A stretch of 64,000 bases of DNA. Source: SAR116 cluster bacterium AG-390-L20. Its GTDB lineage: Bacteria; Pseudomonadota; Alphaproteobacteria; Puniceispirillales; Marisalimonadaceae. How positions within the stretch are numbered: the first letter of the stretch is position 1; each line of letters opens with the position of its first letter. Made by a program: the position numbers and the translations under genes. Positions 9,110 through 20,419 of this stretch are shown piece after piece. Under the pieces are notes generated by a model. The model searched no databases. It had not been told where the DNA came from and was given only the letters and a program-made list of their open reading frames with translations. Location of the stretch: assembly GCA_003278095.1 (NCBI GenBank), contig QCHB01000011.1, positions 17,452 through 81,451 on the forward strand. Direction: 5' to 3'.

Positions 9110-10059
9110 AAACTTAGTTTATTTTCTATAAAATCCCAAAAAATTTCTTCGATCGCGACTGAATCATAAGATCTGATTTCTCTTATACCTGTTGGCGAAG
9201 TAACATTAATTTCAGTTATATAATCGCCGATAATGTCTATCCCTACAAAATACAATTCTTTATCTTTTAAAGATTGTGAAATTTCATCACAAATAAATTT
9301 GTCTCTCTTTGTTAAAGTTGTTTTTTCTGGTTTTCCACCAACATGCATGTTTGATCTACTTTCTCCTTTTTTAGGAATTCTATTAATAGCTCCTACAACT
9401 TCACCATTAATTAAAATAATTCGTTTATCTCCACTTCTAACATCACTTAAATATTCTTGTACCATTAGAGGTTCATTATTTTGGGCGAAAAACATTTCCA
9501 AAATCGAATTAAAATTCTCATCTTTAGGTAAAACATGAAAAACGCCTTGTCCACCATTACCATATAGTGGTTTAATTATTATATCCTTGTATTCGTCTCT
9601 AAAACTTTTAATTATTTTTGGATTTCTGCTTATTAAAGTTTTTGGCATTAAATGTGAAAAATTTGTAACAAATATTTTCTCTGGTGCATTCCTAACTTCA
9701 TAGGGGTTGTTAACAACTAATACAGAACTTGAAAGCTTTTCTAGAATATGTGTGGCAGTAATATAAGACATGTTAAAAGGTGGATCTTGCCTCATTAATA
9801 CTACATCATAATGATTTAAAGATGATATTTTTTCATTATGATATCTATAATCATGATTTTCATTCTGTGATGATAATTCTATTTTGCAAATATTAGCAAA
9901 AACTTTCCCAGATCTTAAAAAAAGATCATCTGGTTTAAAAAAACTTATTTCATGTTTTCTAGTCTGAGCCTCAAGAGCTAAAGCAAAAGTAGTGTCACCT
10001 TTAAGATCAAGCTTTTCAAATGGATCCATTAGAAAAGCAATTTTCAGATTTCTTTTCAT
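9106..10059 (-). CDS. gshB: Glutathione synthetase
   Basis: IAFLMDPFEKLDLKGDTTFALALEA; VLMRQDPPFNMSYITATHILE; GNGGQGVF; NVTSPTGIREI. Confidence 0.96.
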   Translation of the reverse strand: MKRNLKIAFLMDPFEKLDLKGDTTFALALEAQTRKHEISFFKPDDLFLRSGKVFANICKIELSSQNENHDYRYHNEKISSLNHYDVVLMRQDPPFNMSYITATHILEKLSSSVLVVNNPYEVRNAPEKIFVTNFSHLMPKTLISRNPKIIKSFRDEYKDIIIKPLYGNGGQGVFHVLPKDENFNSILEMFFAQNNEPLMVQEYLSDVRSGDKRIILINGEVVGAINRIPKKGESRSNMHVGGKPEKTTLTKRDKFICDEISQSLKDKELYFVGIDIIGDYITEINVTSPTGIREIRSYDSVAIEEIFWDFIENKLSF

Positions 10060-10628
10060 CTTTTATCATCGAATAAAATTATATAATTATATACTTCCTT
10101 TACAAATCGCGCGCTTGATACATGTTGTTTCACAAGAAGCATCTCTTCTTTACTGCTTGCAACGCCACTGATATAAGCTTTGTCATTCACAACATCTATG
10201 GAAAAATTTATACTGTTAATAGCTTTATCTGTCATTATTCGGGCTCTTATTTCTCCCATTGAAGCTATGTCTCTAGCTACATTTTTTATTGAAGAAGTGT
10301 CTGTTATCTGAAGTTCATTGTTTACCTCGTTAACGCCTCTGATAGCCCAAGATATTTTAGTAAGTTCAATTTTTTCACTTGGATTTTTTACTTTACCTGT
10401 TAACAAAACCGAACCATTATTAACAAATATTTTGGTGTCTTTTATTAAATTTTTATCTAGTTTAAATATTAAATTTGATATTTTTGTTTTAATAATATTG
10501 TCATTTAATGTAGTGCCTATTCCCTTTTCTTTTGAAGCGGCGCCTAAAGACACCATGCCAATAGTTGCTAATGGTGCGCATGATTGGAATAAAATAGTAA
10601 TAATTGAAATAAACAATAAACTTTTCAT
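10056..10628 (-). CDS. BON-domain lipoprotein (OsmY/DolP-like)
   Basis: Signal peptide/lipobox MKSLLFISIITILFQSC; two BON repeats (VNNGSVLLTGKV; VVNDKAYISGVA). Confidence 0.85.
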   Translation of the reverse strand: MKSLLFISIITILFQSCAPLATIGMVSLGAASKEKGIGTTLNDNIIKTKISNLIFKLDKNLIKDTKIFVNNGSVLLTGKVKNPSEKIELTKISWAIRGVNEVNNELQITDTSSIKNVARDIASMGEIRARIMTDKAINSINFSIDVVNDKAYISGVASSKEEMLLVKQHVSSARFVKEVYNYIILFDDKR

Positions 10629-10686
10629 TTTTTATACCTTTGCCTAATTGTCTTAATTTAGATAAATATAAATTAATATTATGGTC

Positions 10687-11601
10687 TTATTTTTCAGTTA
10701 TAGATTTTTTAATTTTTATAGCTTCATCGTAGATTAATTTTCTTGAAAAATTAGTCTCATCAATAGTTAAATTAACAGTATCACGAAGAGAAAATTTTTG
10801 AAGTCTCTTTTTAATATTAACCCTTACAGTTTTAATGTTAATGTTTTTACTGTTAGTATAGCCATTAATTATAATTACAATTTCACCTTTTAAAGGTTTA
10901 TTTCTTGATTGTCTTTCATGTATCAAACTTTCTATTTTTTCTAAATCACCAGTAATAATATCTTCATAAATTTTAGTAAGTTCCCTTGTTATAGAAATTT
11001 TCCTGTTTCCATAGATCTTTAGCATTATCTTAAGAGTGTCAATTAACCTTAAACAAGTATCAAACCATATACCTGTCATCGGATATGATTTAGTTAGTGT
11101 AAACTGTTTTATTTTAGCACTTCTCTTTGCGGAAACAAAACCACCAAAATAAAATTGATTTGTAGGAAGTCCAGACAAAATTAATCCGTTTATTACAGAT
11201 GAAGGACCAGGTGCGTGTGTGACTTTGACTTTATTTAAATAGCATTCTTGAACAAGTTTATAACCAGGGTCAGAAATTAATGGTGTTCCAGCATCGCTGA
11301 CTAATCCTATACTTTTGTTTAAAAGTAGTTGTTTTAAGATGTAGGGTCTTTTTTTGGGAGCATTATTATCATTATAAGAAATCATATTTTTATGATTTAA
11401 GTTGAGATGCGACAATAGTTTTTTAGTTTTTCTAGTATCTTCACATAATAATATATCTACAAAATTTAAAAGCTGGATAGCTCTGAGGCTAATGTCACTC
11501 AAATTTCCAATTGGGGTAGCTATAATATATAAACACCCTTTAACAACTTCAATTTCAAAGTCATTTGGATGTTTTAGATGTTCTTTACTTAACTTTTTCA
11601 A
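10687..11601 (-). CDS. rsmI: 16S rRNA (cytidine-2'-O)-methyltransferase RsmI
   Basis: GCLYIIATPIGNLSDISLRAI; LLCEDTRKTKKLL; GLVSDAGTPLISDPG. Confidence 0.96.
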   Translation of the reverse strand: MKKLSKEHLKHPNDFEIEVVKGCLYIIATPIGNLSDISLRAIQLLNFVDILLCEDTRKTKKLLSHLNLNHKNMISYNDNNAPKKRPYILKQLLLNKSIGLVSDAGTPLISDPGYKLVQECYLNKVKVTHAPGPSSVINGLILSGLPTNQFYFGGFVSAKRSAKIKQFTLTKSYPMTGIWFDTCLRLIDTLKIMLKIYGNRKISITRELTKIYEDIITGDLEKIESLIHERQSRNKPLKGEIVIIINGYTNSKNINIKTVRVNIKKRLQKFSLRDTVNLTIDETNFSRKLIYDEAIKIKKSITEK

Positions 11602-11644
11602 TAGATTACCTTAATTATGATAACTAAATATTAAGTGTGTATTC

Positions 11645-13111
11645 ATGTTTGTTTTTAATTCGAAATATAATCCTATTATATATTTTTGTATATTATTAAT
11701 AGTTAATGGATGCCAAAATAATACAGAGAAATTAATATCAGAAAATAAAATTTCAACAACAATTCCAAAAAAAGACAAATCAGTTTCAAACAACAAAAAA
11801 TTTTCCAAAGAAAAAGTATCTAAAAATAAAATTATTTTAAATAAAAAAGAAAACAAAATAGAACAAAAAGATAATGATGTTATTTTTGAGTTTAGGAATG
11901 AAAGATTGCTTCAAGGAAGAGAAAAGCTTAAATTTACAGAAAAAACAAAAACAAAAAAAGCCTTATCGGCAGTTTTTAAAATGTTAGAGCAAAATGTAGG
12001 TTCAAGTAATGATAATTTGAATTTGAATAGTAATGGTAAAATTTCATTAGATAATAGATATTTTGATATAAAAAAAGATGCTATTCATTACAAGAACATA
12101 TTAGCTTTTCTTCCATTAACGGGTTTTTATTCAAACTATGGTATTAAAACAAGGAAGGCATTAGATCTTAGTATTTTAAATTTTGGCAACAATAAAATCA
12201 AAATTATTTATTTTGATACGGGTAAAAAGATTAATAAAACAACTATAAGTAAGTTATTTGACAATATTGACCCTAGCCTTATTTTAGGACCATTTAGAAG
12301 AGAAATTTTATTAGATATTAAGCCAATAGCTAAATCCAAATTTATACCAATACTAACATTTTCAAATGATATATCATTGAGAGAAAATAACATTTGGTCC
12401 TTAGGATTTTCGCCTGAAGAACAAGTGGAAAGTGTTATTTCATGTGCTCTTAGTTATGGATATAAAAATTTTGGGTTAGTCGCTCCTGATAATTTATATG
12501 GCAGAATAATAACAAGTGCATCAATAGATTTAATAAGTGATTATAAAAATAATAAATATGACAAAATTTTGCTTAATAACAATCAAATAAATAATAAATC
12601 AAAATTATTTTCAATATTAAAAAAATTTTTAAGGTTTAATGAAAACCAAACACAACACACTAGGTTTGACACAATTCTTATAGGTGGTAGTAAAGAATTC
12701 ATTTTAGAAATAGCTCCATTGTTGGCATTCTTTAATGTAGATTCTAAGTATGTAAAAATTCTAGGTACTGAAAAATTTAATACTAAAGAAATAAAAAACG
12801 AACCCTCACTAGAAAAAGCTTGGTTTCCTGCTATTGTAAGTAAAAATGAAAAAGATTTCAGACTTTATTGGCAAAAAATTTGGGGAGATGATGTTAATTA
12901 TTTTTCAAACGCGGGTTTTGACTCAGGTAATATTGGTATAAATTATGTTATTAAAAAAGATGGTTCAAGTTTCTTAAAAAATATTTCAGGTCCAATTACA
13001 GGCCTAACCCTAAAATCTGGTGGCTATGTAAAAAAACCTATAAATGTCATGCAAATAGAAAATTTAGGAAAATTAACTAATGTTAAACAATGTAGTAACT
13101 TTAAGGATTAA
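11645..13111 (+). CDS. LppC/LpoA-like lipoprotein (penicillin-binding protein activator family)
   Basis: Lipobox VNGC; periplasmic-binding-protein-like fold (NILAFLPLTGFYSNYGIKTRKALDLSI...ILGPFRREILLDIKPIA); next to rsmI, as in many proteobacteria. Confidence 0.82.
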   Translation: MFVFNSKYNPIIYFCILLIVNGCQNNTEKLISENKISTTIPKKDKSVSNNKKFSKEKVSKNKIILNKKENKIEQKDNDVIFEFRNERLLQGREKLKFTEKTKTKKALSAVFKMLEQNVGSSNDNLNLNSNGKISLDNRYFDIKKDAIHYKNILAFLPLTGFYSNYGIKTRKALDLSILNFGNNKIKIIYFDTGKKINKTTISKLFDNIDPSLILGPFRREILLDIKPIAKSKFIPILTFSNDISLRENNIWSLGFSPEEQVESVISCALSYGYKNFGLVAPDNLYGRIITSASIDLISDYKNNKYDKILLNNNQINNKSKLFSILKKFLRFNENQTQHTRFDTILIGGSKEFILEIAPLLAFFNVDSKYVKILGTEKFNTKEIKNEPSLEKAWFPAIVSKNEKDFRLYWQKIWGDDVNYFSNAGFDSGNIGINYVIKKDGSSFLKNISGPITGLTLKSGGYVKKPINVMQIENLGKLTNVKQCSNFKD

Positions 13112-14276
13112 TTAAAAAATCAATTATACTATCCAATTTAATCATATAATTTTCTTCTACTTTTAACATACCATTTATAACTTTTAGCATTTTTTTATTT
13201 TGTAATTCTCTAAAAGCACTCCTTTCTATTATAGATTTATCAAACAACTTGAAAGTCTCTATTCCTTCATATAATCTAAGCCCCATTGTTAACGTGTCAA
13301 TATCAGAAGTTGTGTCACTAAAAAAATTAATACTTTCAAATTCTGATCTATTAATGTTCCTAGATAACCAAGTTTTTGGATTCTTATAATTTTGGTACTC
13401 AATACGTTTAATATTTCGCTTTGAAGACCATAATCTTCCATATGCTCCCGGACCTATACCTATCCAGTTTTCTGATTTCCAATAATTTTTATTATGTTTG
13501 CAATCAAAACCTTTTTTTGCATAATTTGAAACTTCATATTTTAAAAAATTGTGAGCGTTCAATATTTCATTAGATTTTTCATAAAAATCAGCTGCGTTAT
13601 CGCTATCAATTACATTTAACAAACCCTTTTTGAAGTCGGTATAAAATCTTGTACCCTTTTCAATAGTTAGTTGATAGAGTGACAAATGCTGCAAATCATT
13701 ATTTTTCAGAAATACTTCTAACTCATTTGTCCAATGCAGAAGTTTTTGACCATAAAAGGCGTATATCAAATCTACAGAAACATTGTTAAATGTTTTTATA
13801 GCATGTTCTACAGCTAATTGTGCATCCAAACTATTATGACGTCTTCCTAGAAATTTTAAATTTTCATCATTTAATGACTGAACTCCAATAGATATCCTAT
13901 TAATTCCTAACTCCTCTAAACTTTTAAACCTTTCTTTTTCGTAGGAGCTCGGATTAGCCTCAAGTGAAATTTCTACATTTTCTGCAAACCCAAACAAATT
14001 TGAAGCAGTTCTCAAAATACTATCTATTATTTCCAAAGGCATTAGTGAAGGTGTTCCCCCTCCAAAAAATATAGCATTTAAATTATTAAAATTCACATTG
14101 TGATTTAATAGTTGTTCGTTCATTTCAAGTAGTTGATTCGTGTAGGATTTAATCCATTGTTTAGAATCAAACGCTTCTTTTACATGAGAATTAAAGTCAC
14201 AATAAGGACATTTTGATTCACAATAAGGCCAGTGAATATAAAGGCTCAATAATTTATTTTTATTCTTAATCAACAC
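13101..14276 (-). CDS. hemW: HemW-like radical SAM protein (heme chaperone)
   Basis: SLYIHWPYCESKCPYCDFNSH CxxxCxxC; IFFGGGTPSLM; RISIGVQSLND. Confidence 0.94.
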   Translation of the reverse strand: MLIKNKNKLLSLYIHWPYCESKCPYCDFNSHVKEAFDSKQWIKSYTNQLLEMNEQLLNHNVNFNNLNAIFFGGGTPSLMPLEIIDSILRTASNLFGFAENVEISLEANPSSYEKERFKSLEELGINRISIGVQSLNDENLKFLGRRHNSLDAQLAVEHAIKTFNNVSVDLIYAFYGQKLLHWTNELEVFLKNNDLQHLSLYQLTIEKGTRFYTDFKKGLLNVIDSDNAADFYEKSNEILNAHNFLKYEVSNYAKKGFDCKHNKNYWKSENWIGIGPGAYGRLWSSKRNIKRIEYQNYKNPKTWLSRNINRSEFESINFFSDTTSDIDTLTMGLRLYEGIETFKLFDKSIIERSAFRELQNKKMLKVINGMLKVEENYMIKLDSIIDFLINP

Positions 14277-14887
14277 TTTAAATTAGGAAAACATAGATCT
14301 ATCAACTTATTAAAGGCAATAGATCTATGACTGATTTTATGTTTAAAATTTGGATCCATTTCAGCAAAAGTCATGTCATACCCTAATGGTTTAAAAATAG
14401 GATCATAACCGAAGCCTTTATTCCCTTTAGGAGGCCATGAAAATTTTCCATGTACTTTTCCAGAAACTGTAACATCGAATTTATCAGGCCAAGAAATTGA
14501 CAAAGAACAAATGAAATAACAATCGTAGTTAGGCTGTTTTACTTCTCTAATAGCAGTATTAATTTTAAGCATTGCTGAATAAAAGTCCTTGTTTAAACCA
14601 GCCCATCTTGCGGAATAAATACCTGGATCATTATTAAGATCAGAAAAACATATACCGCTATCATCTGATATGCTTGGCAATCCTGTTTTTTGAGTTACAA
14701 AAGAAGATTTAATTAAGGCATTTTCTTCAAACGTTGCACCATTTTCTTCTGGTTCCTCAATATTAAAATCATAAGCAGATAGAATGTCGATGTTCAATGG
14801 AGTTAATAAATCTTTAATCTCAATTATTTTTCCTTTATTTTGGCTAGCTATAACTAATTTTTTATCTTTAAAAATTCGCCTATTCAT
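14270..14887 (-). CDS. rdgB: RdgB/HAM1 non-canonical purine NTP pyrophosphatase
   Basis: LVIASQNKGKIIEI; SDDSGICFSDLNNDPGIYSARWAG; FGYDPIF; SHRSIAF. Confidence 0.96.
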   Translation of the reverse strand: MNRRIFKDKKLVIASQNKGKIIEIKDLLTPLNIDILSAYDFNIEEPEENGATFEENALIKSSFVTQKTGLPSISDDSGICFSDLNNDPGIYSARWAGLNKDFYSAMLKINTAIREVKQPNYDCYFICSLSISWPDKFDVTVSGKVHGKFSWPPKGNKGFGYDPIFKPLGYDMTFAEMDPNFKHKISHRSIAFNKLIDLCFPNLKC

Positions 14888-14892
14888 TAAAA

Positions 14893-15618
14893 CTAATCCA
14901 AATTGAGAGCATGTCTTTGAATTTTAAAAATACTCTTTGTACCATGCTCAGCCAGTTCTAATAAATTAAGGAATTGTTCTTTATTGAAAGGCTTTTCTTC
15001 TGCAGTAGTCTGAATTTCAACTATACCATTATTCGCAGTCATAACAAAATTGCCATCTGTTTCAGCAGAAGAGTCTTCTTCATAATCAAGATCAATTATC
15101 TCCTTATTTTTCCAAATACCGCAAGATATAGCACTTACTTGATCTAATATAGGATTTTCTGAAATTTTTCCGGATTTAAGTAAAAAATTAATTGCGTCAT
15201 AAAGCGCAACCCAAGCCCCAGTAATAGACGCTGTTCTGGTTCCACCATCTGCTTGAATTACGTCACAATCTATTTTAATTTGATTTTCTCCTAATTTTTT
15301 CAAATCTACAATTGATCTGAGTGATCTTCCTATTAGTCTTTGTATTTCTTGTGTTCGACCAGATGGTTTACCTTTTACAACTTCTCTATCCATCCGTGAA
15401 TGTGTTGATCTTGGTAGCATTCCATACTCGGCCGTAATCCAACCTTTACCTGAGTTTCTTAGCCATGGTGGTAATTTGACATCGACAGAGGCCGTACAGA
15501 AAACGTGAGTATTACCAAATTTAGCCATGCATGAACCTTCAGCATAAGGAGAGATTTGAGATGTTAATGATATTTCTCTCATTTCATTATATTGTCTATT
15601 TGAAGGTCTATTAAACAT
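14893..15618 (-). CDS. rph: Ribonuclease PH
   Basis: [49 protein letters not shown]. Confidence 0.97.
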   Translation of the reverse strand: MFNRPSNRQYNEMREISLTSQISPYAEGSCMAKFGNTHVFCTASVDVKLPPWLRNSGKGWITAEYGMLPRSTHSRMDREVVKGKPSGRTQEIQRLIGRSLRSIVDLKKLGENQIKIDCDVIQADGGTRTASITGAWVALYDAINFLLKSGKISENPILDQVSAISCGIWKNKEIIDLDYEEDSSAETDGNFVMTANNGIVEIQTTAEEKPFNKEQFLNLLELAEHGTKSIFKIQRHALNLD

Positions 15619-15709
15619 AAATATTCCCTATCCATAAAGTTTATTACAATTTAGAAATAACTTAAAACACACTAAAGTTGTATTTACAATTATTATAAAA
15701 TTTTTACCT

Positions 15710-15735
15710 CTTGCAAATTTTAAAAAACTCATTAT
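15710..15735 (+). promoter_or_regulatory. Possible RpoH-type promoter upstream of grpE
   Basis: CTTG (15710-15713) followed about 14-17 nt later by CTCATTAT; weaker than the dnaK promoter. Confidence 0.35.
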
Positions 15736-15770
15736 TTGCATGATCATAATAATTATCTCTGGAGTTTAAA

Positions 15771-16415
15771 TTGTCTGAAAAAAAAGATAAATCTAAAATA
15801 GATAATGAAGCTAATAATAAAGATGAAAAGGTAGTTGAAACTGAAAAAATCTCAGATGAAGACCCTAATGATGTTAATTTTAATGAATTAAATGAACACG
15901 ATGATGATAATAATAATATAAACCTTGAAAATCAAATTAAAGATTTAAAAGATCAGTTAATGAGAACATTGGCAGACAGTGAAAATCTAAGAAAGCGTAC
16001 TATCAAGGAAGTTGAGCATGCTAAAAAATATAGTCATATTACTTTTGTGAGAGATTTGGTTTCATCAGTTGATAATTTGCAAAGAGCCTTAGAATCTGTT
16101 CCTGACGATAAGTCTCAATTGCCTGAACCCGTAAAGAATTTAATTATAGGTTTAGATATTGTTGAGAAAGAAATAGTTACTACCTTTGAAAAGCATAATC
16201 TAAAACAAATTTGTCCACTTGGTGAAAAGTTTGATTATAACTTTCACCAAGCTATGTTCGAGGTACCTACAAATGATAGTGAACCTGGTATTGTTGTTGA
16301 AGTTTCTCAAAAGGGATATTTATTACATGACAGACTAGTTAGACCCGCAATGGTAGGTATTTCAAAAAAAATTGAAGACGTAGAAATTAAAGATGAAAAA
16401 ACCAATGAAATCTAA
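15771..16415 (+). CDS. grpE: Nucleotide exchange factor GrpE (TTG start)
   Basis: ADSENLRKRTIKEVEHAKKYSHITFVRDLVSSVDNLQRALES; FDYNFHQAMFEVP; directly upstream of dnaK; GGAG at 15761. Confidence 0.95.
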   Translation: MSEKKDKSKIDNEANNKDEKVVETEKISDEDPNDVNFNELNEHDDDNNNINLENQIKDLKDQLMRTLADSENLRKRTIKEVEHAKKYSHITFVRDLVSSVDNLQRALESVPDDKSQLPEPVKNLIIGLDIVEKEIVTTFEKHNLKQICPLGEKFDYNFHQAMFEVPTNDSEPGIVVEVSQKGYLLHDRLVRPAMVGISKKIEDVEIKDEKTNEI

Positions 16416-16440
16416 TTATGATAATTAAATTTTTCATAAT

Positions 16441-16470
16441 CTTGTAAATACAACAACTTAACCCATATTA
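16441..16470 (+). promoter_or_regulatory. RpoH (sigma32)-type heat-shock promoter upstream of dnaK
   Basis: CTTG (16441-16444) - 17 nt - CCCATAT (16462-16468), close to the CTTGAA/CCCCATnT consensus, 36 bp before the dnaK ATG. Confidence 0.75.
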
Positions 16471-16505
16471 AGCATGTTGATATTTCAAATTTAGGGAGTT
16501 TTTAA

Positions 16506-18425
16506 ATGGCTAAAGTTATCGGTATTGATTTGGGTACTACCAATTCATGCGTATCCGTTATGGATGGAAAATCACCAAAAATTATTGAAAACAGTGAGGG
16601 TGCAAGAACAACCCCTTCTATGGTTGGTATTACAGATGATGAAAGATTAGTTGGCCAGCCAGCTAAAAGACAAGCTGTTACAAATCCTGAAAACACACTC
16701 TTTGCAATTAAAAGATTAATTGGAAGGAGACATGACGATAAATATTCAAAGAAATTTTCTGAATTAGTTCCTTATAAAATTATTTCTGCAAAAAATGGAG
16801 ATGCTTGGGTTCAGGCTAATGGTCAAGATTATGCACCTTCAGAAGTGTCTAGCTTTATCTTAAGAAAACTTAAAGAAGATGCAGAAGCCTTTCTGGGCGA
16901 AACAGTTGATAAGGCAGTTATTACTGTTCCAGCTTACTTCAATGACGCTCAAAGACAAGCTACCAAAGATGCTGGGAAAATAGCAGGTTTAGAAGTATTA
17001 AGAATTATTAATGAGCCAACAGCTGCAGCATTAGCGTATGGTCTTGATAAAAAAGAAAGTGGAACGATAGCCGTATACGACCTTGGTGGAGGTACTTTTG
17101 ATGTATCTATTCTTGAAGTAGGTGATGGAGTTTTTGAGGTAAAATCTACCAATGGAGACACTTTCCTAGGTGGCGAAGATTTTGATCAGCGTATAATAGA
17201 TTATATAGCTGAACAATTTAAAAAAGATAATGGTATTGATTTAAGATCAGACAAATTAGCACTTCAAAGAATGAAAGAGGCAGCTGAAAAAGCCAAAATA
17301 GAACTTTCAAGTGCTGCTCAAACGGATGTAAATTTGCCTTTTGTTACTGCAGATGCAAGTGGTCCAAAACATTTAAATGTCAAATTAACAAGATCTCAAT
17401 ATGAAAGCCTTGTTGACGATTTGATCACAAAAAGTATTGATCCTTGTAAAGCAGCCCTCAAAGATGCTGGAGTAAGTGCTAGTGATATTGACGAAGTAAT
17501 TTTGGTTGGCGGTATGACTAGAATGCCAAAAATTATTGAAGCTGTTACTTCTTTTTTTAAAACTGAGCCACATAGAGGTGTTAACCCTGATGAGGTTGTA
17601 GCTTCAGGTGCAGCAATTCAGGGTGGTGTTTTAATGGGAGACGTTAAGGACGTACTTTTACTTGACGTTACACCTTTATCTTTAGGTATTGAAACATTAG
17701 GTGGAGTATTTACTAGATTAATTGATCGAAACACAACTATACCTTCAAAAAAATCCCAAATATTTTCAACTGCTGAAGATAATCAATCTGCCGTTACGAT
17801 TCGTGTATCTCAAGGTGAAAGGGAAATGGCATCAGACAATAAATCGCTAGGAGAATTTAATCTTGAAGGTATTGCATCAGCACCTAGAGGTGTTCCTCAA
17901 ATAGAAGTGACTTTTGACATAGATGCGAATGGAATAGTTAATGTCAGTGCTCAAGATAAAGCTACTGGTAAAGCTCACAATATAACCATTCAAGCCTCTG
18001 GTGGTCTTGATGATAATGAAATTGAAAGAATGGTTAAAGAAGCGGAGGATAACGCAGAAGCAGATAAAGAAAAAAGAGAAGCTATTGATGTTCGCAATCA
18101 AGCTGAATCAATGATACATAGTGCTGAAAAGTCTATAACTGATTTAGGTGATAAAGCTGACCCTAGTGCTAAAAGTGAAGTTGAAAATGCAATTGGTGAG
18201 GTTAAAACATCACTTGAAGGTGAAGATATATCAACTATAAAAGATAAAACATCGGCCTTATCTGCAATAATGATGAAGATGGGAGAAGCAGCTTATAAGG
18301 CAAATCAAGAAAATAATACAGATAACCCAGAAGAAACTGATACATCAAATGAGAACAAAGAAGATGTTGTGGATGCTGACTTTGAAGAAGTAAAGGATAA
18401 CGAAGAGAAGAAAGACGCTTCCTAA
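16506..18425 (+). CDS. dnaK: Molecular chaperone DnaK (Hsp70)
   Basis: [57 protein letters not shown]. Confidence 0.99.
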   Translation: MAKVIGIDLGTTNSCVSVMDGKSPKIIENSEGARTTPSMVGITDDERLVGQPAKRQAVTNPENTLFAIKRLIGRRHDDKYSKKFSELVPYKIISAKNGDAWVQANGQDYAPSEVSSFILRKLKEDAEAFLGETVDKAVITVPAYFNDAQRQATKDAGKIAGLEVLRIINEPTAAALAYGLDKKESGTIAVYDLGGGTFDVSILEVGDGVFEVKSTNGDTFLGGEDFDQRIIDYIAEQFKKDNGIDLRSDKLALQRMKEAAEKAKIELSSAAQTDVNLPFVTADASGPKHLNVKLTRSQYESLVDDLITKSIDPCKAALKDAGVSASDIDEVILVGGMTRMPKIIEAVTSFFKTEPHRGVNPDEVVASGAAIQGGVLMGDVKDVLLLDVTPLSLGIETLGGVFTRLIDRNTTIPSKKSQIFSTAEDNQSAVTIRVSQGEREMASDNKSLGEFNLEGIASAPRGVPQIEVTFDIDANGIVNVSAQDKATGKAHNITIQASGGLDDNEIERMVKEAEDNAEADKEKREAIDVRNQAESMIHSAEKSITDLGDKADPSAKSEVENAIGEVKTSLEGEDISTIKDKTSALSAIMMKMGEAAYKANQENNTDNPEETDTSNENKEDVVDADFEEVKDNEEKKDAS

Positions 18426-18452
18426 ATATACATATATACTTAAGGTATAAAA

Positions 18453-19553
18453 ATGGCACGTGATTATTACGATATACTAGGTTTATCTAAATCAGCATCA
18501 GATAGTGAAATTAAGTCTTCGTATCGTAAGTTAGCCATGAAGTATCATCCTGATAGAAATCCTGGTGATAAAAAAGCCGAAGAAAAATTCAAAGAAATTT
18601 CTGAATCCTACGAAATACTTAAGGATCCTCAAAAAAAGTCAGCATATGATCAGTATGGTCATGCTGCTTTTTCTCAAGGCACTGGTGGAGGAGCTTCTGG
18701 AGGTTTTTCAGGATTTGGGAGTGGTGGATTTTCTGATATATTTGAAGATATGTTTGGTATGGGAGGTGGTTCTGAAAGAAGATCAGCATCAACAGGATCA
18801 GACCTAAGATATGATTTGTCTGTTTCGCTTGAACAAGCTTACTCGGGTGATCAAGTTGAAATTTCTTTAACAGTACCAACAAAATGTGAATCTTGTAATG
18901 GATCAGGAGCTAATAAAGGTTCTCAACCCAAACAATGTGGTCAATGTGGTGGTTATGGAAAAGTCAGAGCACAACAAGGTTTCTTTACGATTGAGAGAAC
19001 ATGTGCTGCGTGTTCTGGTGCAGGTGAAATTATTGGAGATCCATGTAGAGTTTGTAAAGGTCAGGGAAGAGTAAATAAAAATAAAAAACTTTCTGTAAAT
19101 GTGCCTGCAGGTGTAGATAATGGAACTCGAATTCGCCTTTCTGGTGAGGGAGAAGCTGGTGCAAGAGGTTCATCACCCGGTGATTTATATATCTTTATTG
19201 ATATTAAAGATCATTCTATATTTCAAAGAGATGGCAAGGACACATTTATTGAGGTTCCTGTATCATTCATTGATGCTGTATTAGGAAATTCAATACAAGT
19301 TCCTTGTATCGATGGTTCAAAAGCTAAAATGAATTTAAGCTCTGGCACACAAAGTGGTACTCGTTTACGTATGAAAGGTAAAGGAATGCCCGGATTACGA
19401 GGTGGATCTAGGGGTGATCAGTATGTTCAAATAAACGTGGAAACGCCAGTTGGTATTTCAAGAAAACAAGAAGATTTATTCAAGCAAATTAAAGATTTAG
19501 GTATTGACAAAATCAGCCCCAAGACTAGTAGATTTAAAAAACTAATACAATAA
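18453..19553 (+). CDS. dnaJ: Molecular chaperone DnaJ
   Basis: J domain with HPD, Gly/Phe region, four CxxCxGxG zinc repeats. Confidence 0.99.
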   Translation: MARDYYDILGLSKSASDSEIKSSYRKLAMKYHPDRNPGDKKAEEKFKEISESYEILKDPQKKSAYDQYGHAAFSQGTGGGASGGFSGFGSGGFSDIFEDMFGMGGGSERRSASTGSDLRYDLSVSLEQAYSGDQVEISLTVPTKCESCNGSGANKGSQPKQCGQCGGYGKVRAQQGFFTIERTCAACSGAGEIIGDPCRVCKGQGRVNKNKKLSVNVPAGVDNGTRIRLSGEGEAGARGSSPGDLYIFIDIKDHSIFQRDGKDTFIEVPVSFIDAVLGNSIQVPCIDGSKAKMNLSSGTQSGTRLRMKGKGMPGLRGGSRGDQYVQINVETPVGISRKQEDLFKQIKDLGIDKISPKTSRFKKLIQ

Positions 19554-19603
19554 TTGATACTATTGTATAAGATGATTTATGTAATCGTAAAAGAGAGCTA
19601 AAT

Positions 19604-20416
19604 ATGAAAAAAATCTCTGTTTCTATTCCAGGTGGAAATGGTCGCATGGGTAAAACTTTACTTGGACTTATAATAGAAAATGAAAAATTTAATTTATCTA
19701 GTTCCACTTGTTTGCCGAATGAAGATGAAGTTGGAATTGATATTGGAATATTAGTTGGTAAAGCCAAGATTTTTAAAGAATTAAATACTGATACATCATC
19801 TTTATTTCAAAATTCAGATGTTCTCATAGATTTTACCGTTCCAGAAGCAACCATGTTTCACGCAAGAAAATGTTATGAAAATAATTTGCCTATTGTAATT
19901 GGAACTACTGGATTAAACAAACTTCAAGAAGAAGAATTGCTTAACTTATCTAAAAAGATACCTATAGTCTATTCTGCAAATTTCTCTATAGGGGTAACGC
20001 TGTTATCTAGTTTAGTTTCAAATTCAACACAAATGTTAGGTGCTGAATGGGATATTGAAATACTAGAGATGCACCATAAACATAAAATAGACGCTCCATC
20101 GGGTACAGCATTGTTGCTTGGAAAATCTGCGGCAGAAGCACGAGGTCAAGACTTATCAAGTGTAAAGTCAGTCTCAAGAAACGGTATAGTTGGAAAAAGA
20201 AAAGAATCCGAAATAGGTTTTGCAGTTTTAAGAGGAGGAGATGTAGTGGGAGAACATTCTGTAATTTTTTCCAGCGCTGGAGAAAGAATAGAATTAGTTC
20301 ATAAGGCTACCGACAGGTCAATTTTTGCTTCAGGAGCTTTGAGAGCGTCTCATTGGGCTGCGACAGCAGACCCTGGTTTATATAATTTGTCAGATGTTCT
20401 AATAAATGGTGGGTAG
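19604..20416 (+). CDS. dapB: 4-hydroxy-tetrahydrodipicolinate reductase
   Basis: VSIPGGNGRMGKTL; VIGTTGL; EMHHKHKIDAPSGTALLLG. Confidence 0.97.
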   Translation: MKKISVSIPGGNGRMGKTLLGLIIENEKFNLSSSTCLPNEDEVGIDIGILVGKAKIFKELNTDTSSLFQNSDVLIDFTVPEATMFHARKCYENNLPIVIGTTGLNKLQEEELLNLSKKIPIVYSANFSIGVTLLSSLVSNSTQMLGAEWDIEILEMHHKHKIDAPSGTALLLGKSAAEARGQDLSSVKSVSRNGIVGKRKESEIGFAVLRGGDVVGEHSVIFSSAGERIELVHKATDRSIFASGALRASHWAATADPGLYNLSDVLINGG

Positions 20417-20419
20417 GAA

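Noticed and set aside
18619-18882. 87 aa - strand ORF and 80 aa + frame-shifted ORF (18565-18807) in dnaJ
   Set aside because: Repetitive out-of-frame reading of the DnaJ J-domain and Gly/Phe region
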